Shown: piece by piece, positions 23,846-35,300 of the stretch | Layout of the letters: every line of letters starts with the position of its first letter | How positions within the stretch are numbered: the stretch's first letter is position 1 | Assembly: GCA_963969365.1 (NCBI GenBank) | Contig: OZ017756.1 | Span: 186,001 to 250,000 of the forward strand | Direction of reading: 5' to 3' | Source: Asterochloris sp. CNOR1 | Taxonomy: Eukaryota > Chlorophyta > Trebouxiophyceae > Trebouxiales > Trebouxiaceae | Length of the DNA stretch: 64,000 nt | Translations under genes and position numbers: made by a program | The notes under the pieces: model-generated | Databases searched by the model: none | Told to the model about the DNA's origin: nothing | Seen by the model: the letters and a program-made list of their open reading frames with translations, nothing else

Positions 23846-26800
23846 ATGGCTAAGTGAGTCGGTCAGAATGCTGGGCAAACAAGTTGCAGCTTATTGGACA
23901 GGCAGATTGATCCTGCCTCGGGTGGCGACCGTCCATTCTCAAGCTGTTGACATGCAGGTGCTGCAATGAGGGGTGCCCACAGCCCAGTGTGCCAGAGCCA
24001 GACCTGCTGCGCTGCGCAAGATGCAGAAAGGCAAGCCTCTGCACCGGCGCATGTTCTCAGTGCTGGGCAACCTGAGAGTGACATCATGTTCATTGCTGCA
24101 GACCGCCTACTGCAGCAGTGCTTGTCAGCGAGCGGATTGGAGGGCAGGCCACAGGGACATTTGCAGTCTGGGTAATGCCGCCAGCGCCCCTACACCATGT
24201 GGGTCCCTGCAGCTGCCTGCCTGCACACATGTGGAGGCTGAACGTCCCAGCCCTGCCAAGGCTGCACAGATGTGGCAGTGCAGGTTGCTGCCGCCTGCTG
24301 CAGCCGCCACGTGGCACCTGCACCTGCACCTGCACCTGTATGCAACCCACATGGTCCATGCGGCTGCGCTGCCTTGAGGCCAGCACCGGGGCTTTCATGC
24401 TTTCAACTTCTATTGCTGCCTAGCTGTTTGGCTGCATGCACAGCCGCCACCTGCAACCTTGTGCATATCATAACATTGCTGCAGATCATGCTGCCCCAGC
24501 AGCTGCCTGCGCTGGCGGCCCAATACAAAGTATCAAGCTTGGCCATATAGGCTCGTATAGCATGCATGCTGGCATTCATAAGCAGGCAGGCATACACTCA
24601 GAACTGCCTCCTGCCCACAATCTATGCCTTCATCCCTACCCGTGACGTCTACAGAATGACAGCAGTCCTTCATTGTTAGTCTGCTTTGGCAATGTTGGCA
24701 TCCAGCTGGGTCTGCATCCAGCATTTCTGGGAATGGAGTCTACAGAGCGGCCAAGTGAATTCAGCAACTGCTGCTCCTGGACATGCTCCTGGACTTGCTT
24801 TTGCAGCCTGGCAGGGTCCCAGGGACCTGTTACTCGGTGGAGCTGAACATGAATTCTGGCACTGCGTTTGCGCGGCCTCTTTACAGTTTGTCACTGCCTC
24901 TTGCAGCCCCAAGACCTACACTGGCATCAGGACATCCATGTCTCTCATCTGTAAATGTCAGCTGACTCCTGATATGCTGCATCCTGCCTGTTTGTGCAGC
25001 CTGGCAAAGCCCGAAGGACTCGCCCTGGCCCCAGCTGTCCTTCCCCTTCAGCCCAGACGAGCTTGATGACCGCTTGCCTGAGGTGCTGAGCCACCTGCAG
25101 CAGCACTGCCAGCAGCTTCTGGCCTTCAAGCTCAAAGGTGGGGCTGCCGCAGTGCTGCCAGGTTGCTCTGTTACTAGGCTTGTGCTGTGCTGGTCTTCCC
25201 CAGGCTCTGTGCCCCATGCACTGAGATATTTTGTTAATGCTGCTGACCCTTGGTGAACCCACACTGTGCTGGTGTCTGCCTCCAGGCCTAGTGGGCTGAA
25301 CCCTGGTGCAGCGTTGTGCCCTTCAGGTGCCGAACGTTCCCCAAGCTTTGCGGGGTTTGCGGGCTGGTAATCGGAGGGACACACGCTGCTGGTGTCCTCA
25401 GACTAGCAAAGCATGGTCAAATTCACTGACATGTGGTGGGCCATGCCTTGCAGGTGCCATGGCCCCCTAAGCAGGCCACCGCACACAACCACAGACTTTC
25501 AGAGATTTGATTGGGTACAGTCACTGTTTGAAGCTCATATGCTGTAGGCGTCATCCCTTCAGACTTTGTGACCACTGAGCTGTACCTGGTCTTCACGTTG
25601 GCACCCTCTGGGAGCGCTGCAGAGCACAGCAGCAATGGCCCAACAGTCACCCACCACAAGGCAAGCTAATCTTTGTCATGCGTGCGTGGGGTGCATCACC
25701 ATGGCACCCTCTGGGAGCGCTGCAGACAACAGATAAAGAAGAGCAGGCTCATGGTCAGCCGTGACAAGCTCTTCTGCTGGGTGGGGGCTTCATGTGGGCA
25801 TTTGTTGTGCACAGCTTCTTGACAGGGGACAAGGGCTTGCTGCAGTGTGTCCACAAATGTCCAGATATTTGCATGCTGCCTTGATTGGAAGCATCATGCA
25901 AATCAGGCCTGGGTCCGCACGGCAAAGGACCCTATTTCTTTCAGGGTCGACCCCTGAGTGGGCCATGCTTCCTCAGGGAACTCAGGCCTGGTTCTGGTAG
26001 GTCGTCGCAACCACCCATGACGTGGGCTCAGCAGTACCAGTGTCAGCCACGTTGCTGTGGGCTGCACACCACACTGCAAGCATTCAGGCACAGAAGTATA
26101 CTTTGCCTCTTGTCAAATGAGTCGACTACAGTGCATTCTGTGCTGAACCTGCTGGCTGCTCTGCCTGCAGCTGGACCTGCAAGACAATGAGCAGCAGCTG
26201 GCCTTCAAGTCGACGTGGCTGCAGTCCAGGCTGGTTGACCCCATCCAGGTGCAGCGTATGTGCACTCATCATGTGGCCTGCAGGAGGGCAACAGGCATCA
26301 CTGGCAGCTCTGTTGCGATGCGGTTGTTGTAAGCTTGCATCTCTTGGGCGCTGTGGAGCTGTGGTTTCCCTTTTTACCTCTACACTCAGCAATCACATCA
26401 CAGGTTGCAAAGCATCCCATCCCTGTTGGGCCTGATCAGCCTCGAATACACAGCAGCACCATCTCCTCACACCAGCCGCTGCCTTTACCTGCAGGCCCAC
26501 GCCCTAGTTGCTGTTGCTGATTGTGACATCACGAGTCCCACCACCGGCGACAGAGTGGCAGAGGGCATCGTGGTGCAAGTGGGCATTGCCTTTGACAACT
26601 TTCTGGTCATGCATCATGCCTTCGGACGGCGCCTCGTGCAGTTGCTGTGCATTGAAGAGGCAAAGCTGCAAACCAGGAAATGTAGCACAGACAGGCTGGG
26701 ACAGGCAAGACTGCAGCTGCAAGCCACATAGGCAGCATGAGCAGGCTGCGTTGTGCAGTTGACAGCAACATCATCGTAATGTTTCTGCCAACTGCATGTC

Positions 26801-28177
26801 GTTCCCTGCTTATGCTGCCTGATGTTCCAGTCAGTTGCCTGTCCCAGCCTGCTTCTCTGCAGGCAACAAAACGGCGGAAGGCACCTTGAGGTGCAGTTGG
26901 GCTGTGAAGCAGGGGTGTATGCAAGTGCATCAGCTGCAGGGGTTGTGCTGCCAATTTGTGATTGGCATGCTTGTTCACTTGTAGGTAGGGCCTCAGAGCT
27001 GCGGGGCATAGGAAGGAGGTGAAGACCAGTGCGCCACGACAGGCAGTCCCCATTGGCCACGTGCAGTGATGCCAAAGCAGGAGGCAGCAGCTGTCACACA
27101 TGTCTGCGCTTCATGGCCTACCTCTCATGTATGTTAGCAGTGCCTTTGGTGCATACAGCAGGCAAGGGAGGCTGCCTGAAGTCCCCAGAGCACGTTTAGA
27201 TGTCCTCATTGGGACATGGGCTGCTGTCTTCCGCCAGCAGGGGCTTGGAGATCAGTCGCAGCAGCGCCTGCCAGCGCAGCCAGGCTACTGGGTGCTGGCA
27301 TGGCCAAGGTCCCCTTCGGTGTTGCATCCCCTGGCATTTCTCCGTGATTGTTGAAGTCAGGAGGAGTCATGGGAAGGAGGCACAGCTGCTGGGCCCAGTG
27401 CAAATTCAATGCGGTCCGCAGTGCTGGTTGTAAGAGATGGGGGATGCAAAGCAACGGTGCCGTCCATTTCAGAAGATGGCTCCACTTAGGTGGCCCAGTG
27501 CCGTCTGTGCTGCTGAAGGTGGCAGCCCATGGCGTCGACAGAGTGTTCTTCATGGACACAGGGAGAGCTGGGCGCCAGAATGGGGTCCCCATGCGCGTGG
27601 AGCCGCCAGTCCTTGTTCAGGTAATCTTAGGTGTTGCGTCCCACTTGGGCGTCCCTGCAGCTGGCTGGCTCAGCCCAAGTGTTCACATGACATGTGTCCG
27701 CCAGATTTGTGCTTTTTTCTGCTCACCTCGGCCAGCGCCTGAGGCTCTGTGGGCCGATTGAGCTTGGCGGCTGCCACATTTCTGATTCAGGCGTGCTAAG
27801 GCCTGGACCTGCCCCAGGGCTGGGGCCAGCCAGGCATGTCTCAGGATTGAGGCATGCATGCACCAGTGGCCTGCCTGGCAGTCTGTTCTCGCTGCAAGGC
27901 ATTGCTGCTTCCCTGCTGGGGTTGTCGCTGATGCTCTGTCTGTCAATATGTTGCCGCCCCCCAGGCATTTCTTCCTCCCCGTGGAGACTGCCTCTGATGA
28001 GCTGTGGTGTTGAGTCTGCCTTGTCTTGCGCAGGACTACTTGGTGGCAGCAAAGACAGGGGAGCAGGTGCCCTTCCAGGCCAACTCCCTAGTTGATGCTG
28101 ACGGCCTGAGCTGGCACAGCAGCGACAGTCTGCTCCGACCAGATGCATCTGACATATTTGACCGCATCGCCTGGTGA
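23846..28177 (+). CDS. MYND zinc-finger protein of unknown function
   Basis: The first coding exon is only 8 nt (23846-23853, ATGGCTAA, donor GTGAGT). It joins 23958-24030 and 24102-24171 to give MAKCCNEGC at the N-terminus, then LLRCARCRK, then TAYCSSACQRADWRAGHRD and IC. That is a complete MYND finger with the CxNxxC opening common in green-algal members. Intron 2 has a GC donor (AAG then GCAAGC). Further exons: 25000-25137 (WPQLSFPFSPDELDDRL), 26171-26248 (DNEQQLAFKSTWLQSRL), one from 26495, 27490-27620 (LLKVAAHGVDRVFFMDTGRA), 28034-28177 ending DIFDRIAW. At least one linking exon after 25137 is unresolved. MYND fingers bind proline-rich partners. I do not recognise the rest. The downstream exons could in principle belong to a second gene, but the last two join in phase. 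Confidence 0.7.
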
Positions 28178-28639
28178 CAGCAGCACCTGTAGGACTGGCC
28201 CTCCTACGCCCCTTGACCGACCTGCTCAGTGATTGCAGGCATGCATCATGAATATCACTGCCGATGCCGCACCTCATCACAAGCAATCAGGGAGGTTGCC
28301 CACTACCATTGCCAGGCCTGCCTGTGTGGTCATTTCTGGCACTACGCACCATGGCTGCCACTGATCGATCAGCAGATGTGAGCACATAATGAGTAGTACT
28401 AGGACTTGGTTTGAGCCCGCTAGCAGTGTTATAGTTGAGGGCTAGTAATGCTCAGTGCCTTAGTTTCTCATGTATAGGTGTTTGCTTGAGAAGTTCAAGC
28501 TGTGCATATGGCATGACCTGCATGAGGCAAGGTGCTGCATTTGCAGCTATTTCAGTCTTTACTGCAACTTGGCAAACTGAACCACAGCCATGAAGCCCAG
28601 GCAGCATCACTATCATGAAATGGTAGTAAAGCAGAGTAG
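28178..28639. other. Convergent 3' intergenic region
   Basis: 462 bp between the MYND gene stop (+) and the methyltransferase stop (-). It should hold both 3' UTRs. I see no gene, RNA or clear repeat in it. Confidence 0.5.
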
Positions 28640-31600
28640 TCACGAAGGCGTCCTTATTGTGTCTCGAAGGCTGCTTGTCTCTAACAGCATGACCTCAATG
28701 TCGTGCCAGCCGTCCATGTCCACACTCATGCTTTCTTGAAGCGCCAGTTGCAACCGCTGCCCCTTTGCGTTTTGCACCAGGTCAAGGAAGCGATGACGAT
28801 TCTCCTCAGTGCGGGTGGCAGGGTCGGCCAAGGCAAGCTTGCCACCATTGCTATACAGCAGCTTGGGCACCACTGTGGCCACAGGCTTGACTGAGAAGTT
28901 CTCGTATAGTACATCACTACTGAGCACCACGTCAAAGTGCGGGCCGCTGAATGGCTGGGACCAGTCAAACAGGGCTGCAGTCACCTGCACAGCACAGGAG
29001 GTGGGAGTGTGTGCCGCTGATGGGCTGGGTGACATGCCTGATCTGAGGGCTTTTTTTGGCTGAGCAATGTAACAGGTCAGCCCATGAGTGTCAGGCGTGG
29101 GGCTTGGTTGCAGACACATGCAAAGTGCACATCACAGCTTTGCATCAGTGTGCAAGGCCTGGACATTTTATGCATGCGTATGCTTGGACTAATGCTGGCA
29201 GCAGCCCAAGCCCAGGCCATATCCCACCAAGCCCTGCTCCCCTCAGAATGACAGAGGGGGGGGGGGGGGGGGGGGGGACCTGCGGGTGCCTTGCGTTTGG
29301 CAGCACAGGCCCGCACAAGTTGCCTGGCAGAGCACTCTGCAGCACGCACAGCCGCTGCAAAGGTTTTCCAGAAGGCAAGCAGCTGCATGGCATGGTTGGC
29401 CTGAGGGCCTGTGCAAACCCTGGGAAGGTTGTCCGGAGGAGACAATACTGCATGGCAGGCTGGATTGAGAGTCTCACCTGCGGCTGAGGGGCGCCTGGTG
29501 GCACATTGACTTCTGCTGTCAGGCCACAGGCCTGGGCACTTTGCACAGAGCACTCCAGAGCCAGGGGCTCGCGATCCAGCATGACCACCTGAGAGGCGCC
29601 TGCACAACAGCAGGGAGACTGGGAGTATGTCAAGAAGCCTGATCACAGTGCTGCAGGGGCTTCAGCTGCAGGTGCTTCAGCCGCGCAGCCCGCAATATGC
29701 AGCATGGGGCCGCCCTCCCCTGGAAGGCACCTGCACAGCAGTAGCGACACAATGTTCAAGCCACCACAGCGGCCGGGATAGATCCCCTCACTGTGCCTGG
29801 CTGATGCAGCCTGCCTGCAGTGCTCCTCTTGCAGCGCATGCCCTACCGCGGTCTGTGCCACGCTTTACAATGCAACAATGCAATGCGCCAATGCACCTGT
29901 CAGTGCCGCTGCAGTGCCTGCAGATCCTCCGGCAAGGCATGTGGTGCCGCTATTTGATGCAGCAATGCCCACAGCTCTCTACGCGCAGCGTATTGGCCCT
30001 GTGCATGTGCTGAGGCCAAACTTACAGACATGATGATAATGCTTATGGCACCCCCAGCAAACAACACTGCATCAGTGTATGCGCAGCAGTGCATGCCAGC
30101 AAAACCACCAAATGATGCATGTGTCAGCATTGCCAATAATTGCTGCAGCTGTACATGTCATGAATGTGCCTGAACCGCCATTGGCAGCGCTGCATCGGTT
30201 GCAAAGGGATTCTGCTGCTGCCACCACAAGTGGCAGCCAAGAGAGTAGTTGGCCTGGGGTTCTTGCAGTATCCCAGCTAAACAATATAGGCTGCGTAAAT
30301 TAGCAACACCCACCGCAGAGGTGGCCAGTGGATGCACAGCTCTCCTGCCAGCGCTACAACAATGTCATGGAGCCTTTGCACAGAAATGCCGGATCCAGAG
30401 CTGGCAATCTAAATTTTTTCGAACTCACGTGCCCCGCCTGCCCCTGCCAGCGCTGCGTGGTAACCGTGGATGCCCCGCCTGCCCCTGCCAGCGCTGCGTG
30501 GTGACCGCGGTCTGTGCCACGCATCAGCCTCGCTAAGCAACAGGAGCGGTCACCCTTCCCTGCCAAGCACAGTCTAGGAGCCTCATCAAAACGATGTTGC
30601 TGCGACACATCGACTGTTTCCCAGGCACACCTGCTAACGCTGCCGCAATGCCAGCGATCCCCAGCCCTGCCCCCAAGTCTGCCACGCGCTTGCCTCTGAC
30701 AAGCTCAGGGCGCTGCTGCAGCCACTCTGCCAGGGCAACTGCCGCTGGCCAGGGCCGGCACCAGTAGGGGTCTCGCTCCTCCTGTCCTGCACCCTGCACA
30801 GGGTTTTGGTCAAAGGAGGGCGCTGGCAAATCCCTGCAACTGAGGGCCTGCCTGCAAGGTGGGTTAGTCCTTCTGTCCTGCACCTGCATGGGCCCCTGGT
30901 CAGAACGAGTGTACAGCCTGTTTGTGGCAAGGGTCAGGCTGACGGCTAGAACCTCACTTGGGGGTGGGGGTGCTCTGCATGCAACACTGGCCGGGCAGCT
31001 TGCTGTGCTGATAAACAGCTTTGTGAGCTGCTCATGGCATGGCACCTCAGCAGCTGCCGGCAGGAGCCCCTGCGGAGCAGGTTCGCATGCTGAGACAGTG
31101 TATTGACATGGTCCAGCAATTCAGGCAGCTGCCAGCAGCTGCCAGCAGCAGTCCCTGTGCAACTGACCATGCATGCTCAGGGTTCTGAAAGGATGCTCAG
31201 GAACAAAGCCTGTGCAGGGCGCAACATCCCAGCAGCTGTCAGCAGCAGGCCCTGTACAACAAGATGTGGCCAGGCACACTAGGGCAGAGGAGCCACAGGC
31301 AGCTGCTGGCACGGCCTGACACTGGTACAGCGACGAGGCCTGAACACAGCAGAAGGGTTGTGTTGGACATGTGAGTCAAGCTGGTGCTGTGCCGCTTAGG
31401 AGCAGCCAATCATGCCGCCAGAGCCACCAGCAAGCCAATGAGGGGCGCAGTCCCATTCAGCTGTCTTGCCATTCTGATGCAGCCTAGTATGAGTTCAGTG
31501 ATGGCTAACAAGATAACGGGTTGCCTCAAGCTCTGGTTCAATACCATCTTGGTGCAAAGATGCACCACTCTTACCTCGCTGAATATTCATGTTCATGACT

Positions 31601-31967
31601 GCTATGCCGACTCCACTGCAGGCAGTCCATGGTACACCTAGCATTCAGGACATCAGCCTTCTGACCCTGCAGAACAGCCCCTGCCGCTCACATGTCTGTG
31701 ATTGCATGATTAACTGCCAGCACCATACAGCCACAATATTTGTGGTGTGCCATGCTGTGCTGTGGGCCCCAGGTCCCCACCTCGCTCGATGTACATGTCC
31801 ATGACTGCATCGACGTCAGCTGGGACAACCAGCGTCAGGCTCAGGTGGCCCACCCTCACGACTTGGTGCATGAGCTGTAGCCTTGGCCCTATGGTGTCTT
31901 GAAGCAGCTTCCCCCTGTCCTCCGCACTCCTGCATGGCAGGAGCGCTGTTGGCACCTTGCTAGCCAT
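28640..31967 (-). CDS. METTL21-like (Methyltransf_16) lysine methyltransferase
   Basis: Exons: 31967-31781, 30786-30631, 29599-29478, 28984-28640. Phases fit and give 269 residues. The joined region YIERGQEERDPYWCRPWPA leads to SAM motif I VADLGAGLGIAGIAAAL, the acidic loop VVMLDREPLALEC, and the class signature DVVLSSDVLYENF. This is a seven-beta-strand SAM-dependent methyltransferase of the group that methylates lysines on chaperones or elongation factors. The substrate cannot be told from sequence. The start at 31967 is the first Met of the open frame and gives a normal-length N-terminus (LVVPADVDAVMDMYI). Intron 3 carries a 22-nt G run. It diverges from the MFS gene at 32399. Confidence 0.9.
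29256..29277. repeat. 22-nt poly-G run in a methyltransferase intron
   Basis: An uninterrupted run of 22 G on the plus strand. It is C in the pre-mRNA of the host gene, inside intron 29477-28985. Confidence 0.95.
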
Positions 31968-32398
31968 GCGATTGCCTTGCAGCTGCCGCCTGTTGCATTA
32001 GTCATCATCACAGGGTGGTAGCTGCAATATTGTGAAGTTGACAGCTATCGTATCGGTGCCACCTGCATGGCTTGTGGACACTTTGAAAAGCACCTTAACA
32101 TGCTCCGGTAACCTGAATGTATCTGCTGACCTGCTCTGCCCTGGGGCGTTGGGTAGCATGCTGTTGAGGGTCTCAGAGGGTGCGCTGCTGCAGATTGTGC
32201 GCCATCCGGTGGCAGTCCTGCAGGTGGCCTTCATGCGGCTCAAGCCAAGGGCTCCGACGTGCCGGTATGGTTGAAGAAGTCCCTGGCATCCCAGCATCTT
32301 TGGTCTTGTATGAAACAACTGTGAAGTTTACACACTGCCCTCCCACGTGATTTTGTCACGCATCATTGAAGTAGCGGATCGTGAGACTACCGTGAGCG
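31968..32398. promoter_or_regulatory. Divergent promoter, methyltransferase and first MFS gene
   Basis: 431 bp between opposite start codons. The last part, including CACACTGCCC and TGATTTTGTCA at about 32330-32360, recurs upstream of the second MFS gene (about 39505-39535). The MFS promoter was therefore copied with the gene. Confidence 0.6.
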
Positions 32399-35300
32399 AT
32401 GAAAGAGAAGGGAGATGAACACGACACCCGCCTCAGTTCTTATCTTAGACTCGTCACCCATAACCCAGCATTCGGCACCCTGTTCGTAGGGGAGCTGATT
32501 GACAATGTGAGTGGTCAGTAGCAATCCATAGTGGATTTGCATGTGCTGCAGGTGTTTGCATGCCGCAATGCAGGCAGCAGCACCTCCACATGGTATTGCT
32601 GTGCCTGACAACTGATGCTGTGAGCAATTTTGGGGTCCCAGCTGCCTTGCAGCTTGTGCTACGGACAAAGCTGCACTGACCAGCCCACACAACAGTTCCC
32701 ATCAGCTCAAACTTCTGCAGATTGGTAGCTGGTTCAACTATGTTGCGTGTCTGGTCCTGGTGCAAACTCAGGGCGGCAACAGCGGAGTCTTGCTCGCTGG
32801 AGTGCTCATCATAAGGGGGCTGCCTGGCTTTTTCCTCTTCCCCATCTGTGGAGTGGTGGCTGACAGGTGATATGGGCCCTGCAGGCCATGCTGTGCAAAA
32901 GCTCTCAGCTGCGACTGCAGCTCAGCTGTGCTGTGAGCAGTGCTGGGGCTCAGATTGGCTTCAGGACCTTAGCTGAGCTTTCAGCAGTGCTGAGGCTCAT
33001 GGGACCTGCCTGGCCGTACCTTGCTTGTCCGACCAGATGTAGCTGCCATTGCGCTCGGGCTTTGAGCCAGGTCGGATCTTTTGTGTGGTCTGCAGCTCTG
33101 CTGGTTTTAAAACACTGCAGGCCTCAAATTCACATGCAATTCCTGAGCTGGGCATTGGTGGTGTGGCATCCTTCCCCCGCTCAAGAACCGCAGGCCTCGA
33201 ACCACGTGGCTCTTAAGGCTTCTGAGCAGCATGTGCAGCCAGTCTCGGTTGCGCATGTCACCCTAACATCCTACACCCTCATGCTGCAGGGTGAATCGCC
33301 CCACAGTTCTGTTGGTCACATGCGTTTTTGATGCTGTGCTGGTGGCGGGCTTGGCACTTGTGAGAACCAAAGCAGACCTCTGGTGGGTTGCAGTGTGGTC
33401 CATCGGGGTGTTGGGAGGCATCTGCAGGTCACCTCAATGCTGGACCCAATCATCATGCCAGGTTGACTCACAGCCCTTAGCTGGTTTGCAGTAATGCCTG
33501 GCAGCCCTTGCGGGCAGGGTTGTCTGTTGTGAAAAGCAGGTCAGACCAGGTGTAAGTGCCCAGTTAGGCCTTGGGGAAGTGGTTTGCAAAGCATGACGTC
33601 CATGTGTGGGGCTAGCGCGCCATTTATGCTCACAGGCTGGCATGCGCATTGCTGGCTGAAGAGACAGGTGCACCAGCCCTCATGTGGCTGCCCCACGGCC
33701 TCATAGGGCTCACCAGGTTGCCATGCTTGCACTTCACCTCTTGCCAGGACGTCTAGTTGCGCCACACCTGCCACGCTGGAGCTGGTCAGGGGCTGCGGCA
33801 GGGGATCCCATCACTTCCAGGCCTCAGCAGCTGCTCACGGCTGCAGGCTGATGTACCTACTGCTCTTCTTGCAATACTCAGCCACAAGCTTCTATGATCC
33901 TGCGCGCCGTGCTCTGGAGCCTCAAATTGTACCAAAGAAGGTGGGAGTTGCATGTGCTTGGCCCAGTACACACTGTCTGCCCTTGCAACAAAGGTAGCCC
34001 TGGGTGTACAACAGCTCTTGGCCACATCAGCTACCAGGTGTGCTTGCAAGGTCTGCCACCATTCAGCAGAGGTGTGCATGCACTTGCTGGCCATCTGCTC
34101 TGCGTCGACAGGCAGTCCCCAGACTGTTGGTGCCGCACAGGTGCACTTGCTTCAGGTCCAGAGCTGCACCTGTCGCTGTCCGCTGTGAATCAGCTTCAGA
34201 CATGTTGTGACACCATCAAACTTACACTGGGAAGTTGAGCATTGTCAATGTACAAGTGTGGTCAGAACCCCTCAACAATAACGTCCTGGCTAGGACTCTG
34301 GACATGCTGGCATCTCTGGACATGCTGGCGTCTCCATTGGCTCCACGTCCTCCCTGCAGGGGCCTTCAGACCTTGTTCTCATAACTCTTTGATGTCTACG
34401 GTGCAGGACCTACACCTGGCCACAACTCTGGACACGCTCGCCTGGTCAGTGACGCTGGCCTTTGGTGCCAGCCTGGGAGGGGCAGCGGTCTCCAAGCTAG
34501 GCACCACCACCTGCTTCCTGATTGACAGCGCGACCTACGTCGTGGCCGCCCTGTGTGCCTGGCGGCTCCAGGTGGGCGGCTGCTGTACGATTGACTGCGC
34601 AACAATTTTGAAGCATCATCAGGCACTGCAGCATGACTGGCACCTTGCAGAGTTCTCAGCACCCACATGGGTACAAAGGCCCAACCTTGAGCAGATAAGC
34701 AGGGTCTGGACCCTGCAACGTGCCTACAGGCACCAACAGGTGTCGGGCTGGTGCTAAGCCCAGCCTGCTGTGCAAGTTCATTATCATTGCTGAACACCCC
34801 GCCTGGTGCTGCCTGCAGACCATCCTGAAGCGTCCAGGCGCCTACGAGGCCCTCAGGGGCACAGAAGACAAAGACAAAGACAGGGACACAGACCAGGAAA
34901 GAGCCCACCTGCTGGCGCCTGAACCATCGTCTCACCAAGGCGCTCAGCTGGGTAGCAGCGCCCAGCTCGGACAGCAGAATGGTCCTGGCCATGGCTTGGA
35001 GGACACGAGTCAGCTCGGGCTGGGCAGTGGCAGCCAGCGCAGCCAGCGGGCAGGCACTAGCACTGACCCTAGCAGTAGCCCTAGCAGTGGCCTGGAGCCA
35101 CCTGCAGCAGCCGCGCAGGGGCCGGGGGCGCCTCAGGAGGCACTTGAGCACATGCCTGAGGTGTCTCAGGTTGCGGCCCCCAACCCTGTTAATGCAGAGA
35201 TCCGCATGGGACAGGTGGAGGCTGCCTTTCAGGTGGGCAGCCTGGTTTTCGCTAATGAGGTTCATTGATTGCCTAGCTACTATAGCGTCTTGAGCTCATT

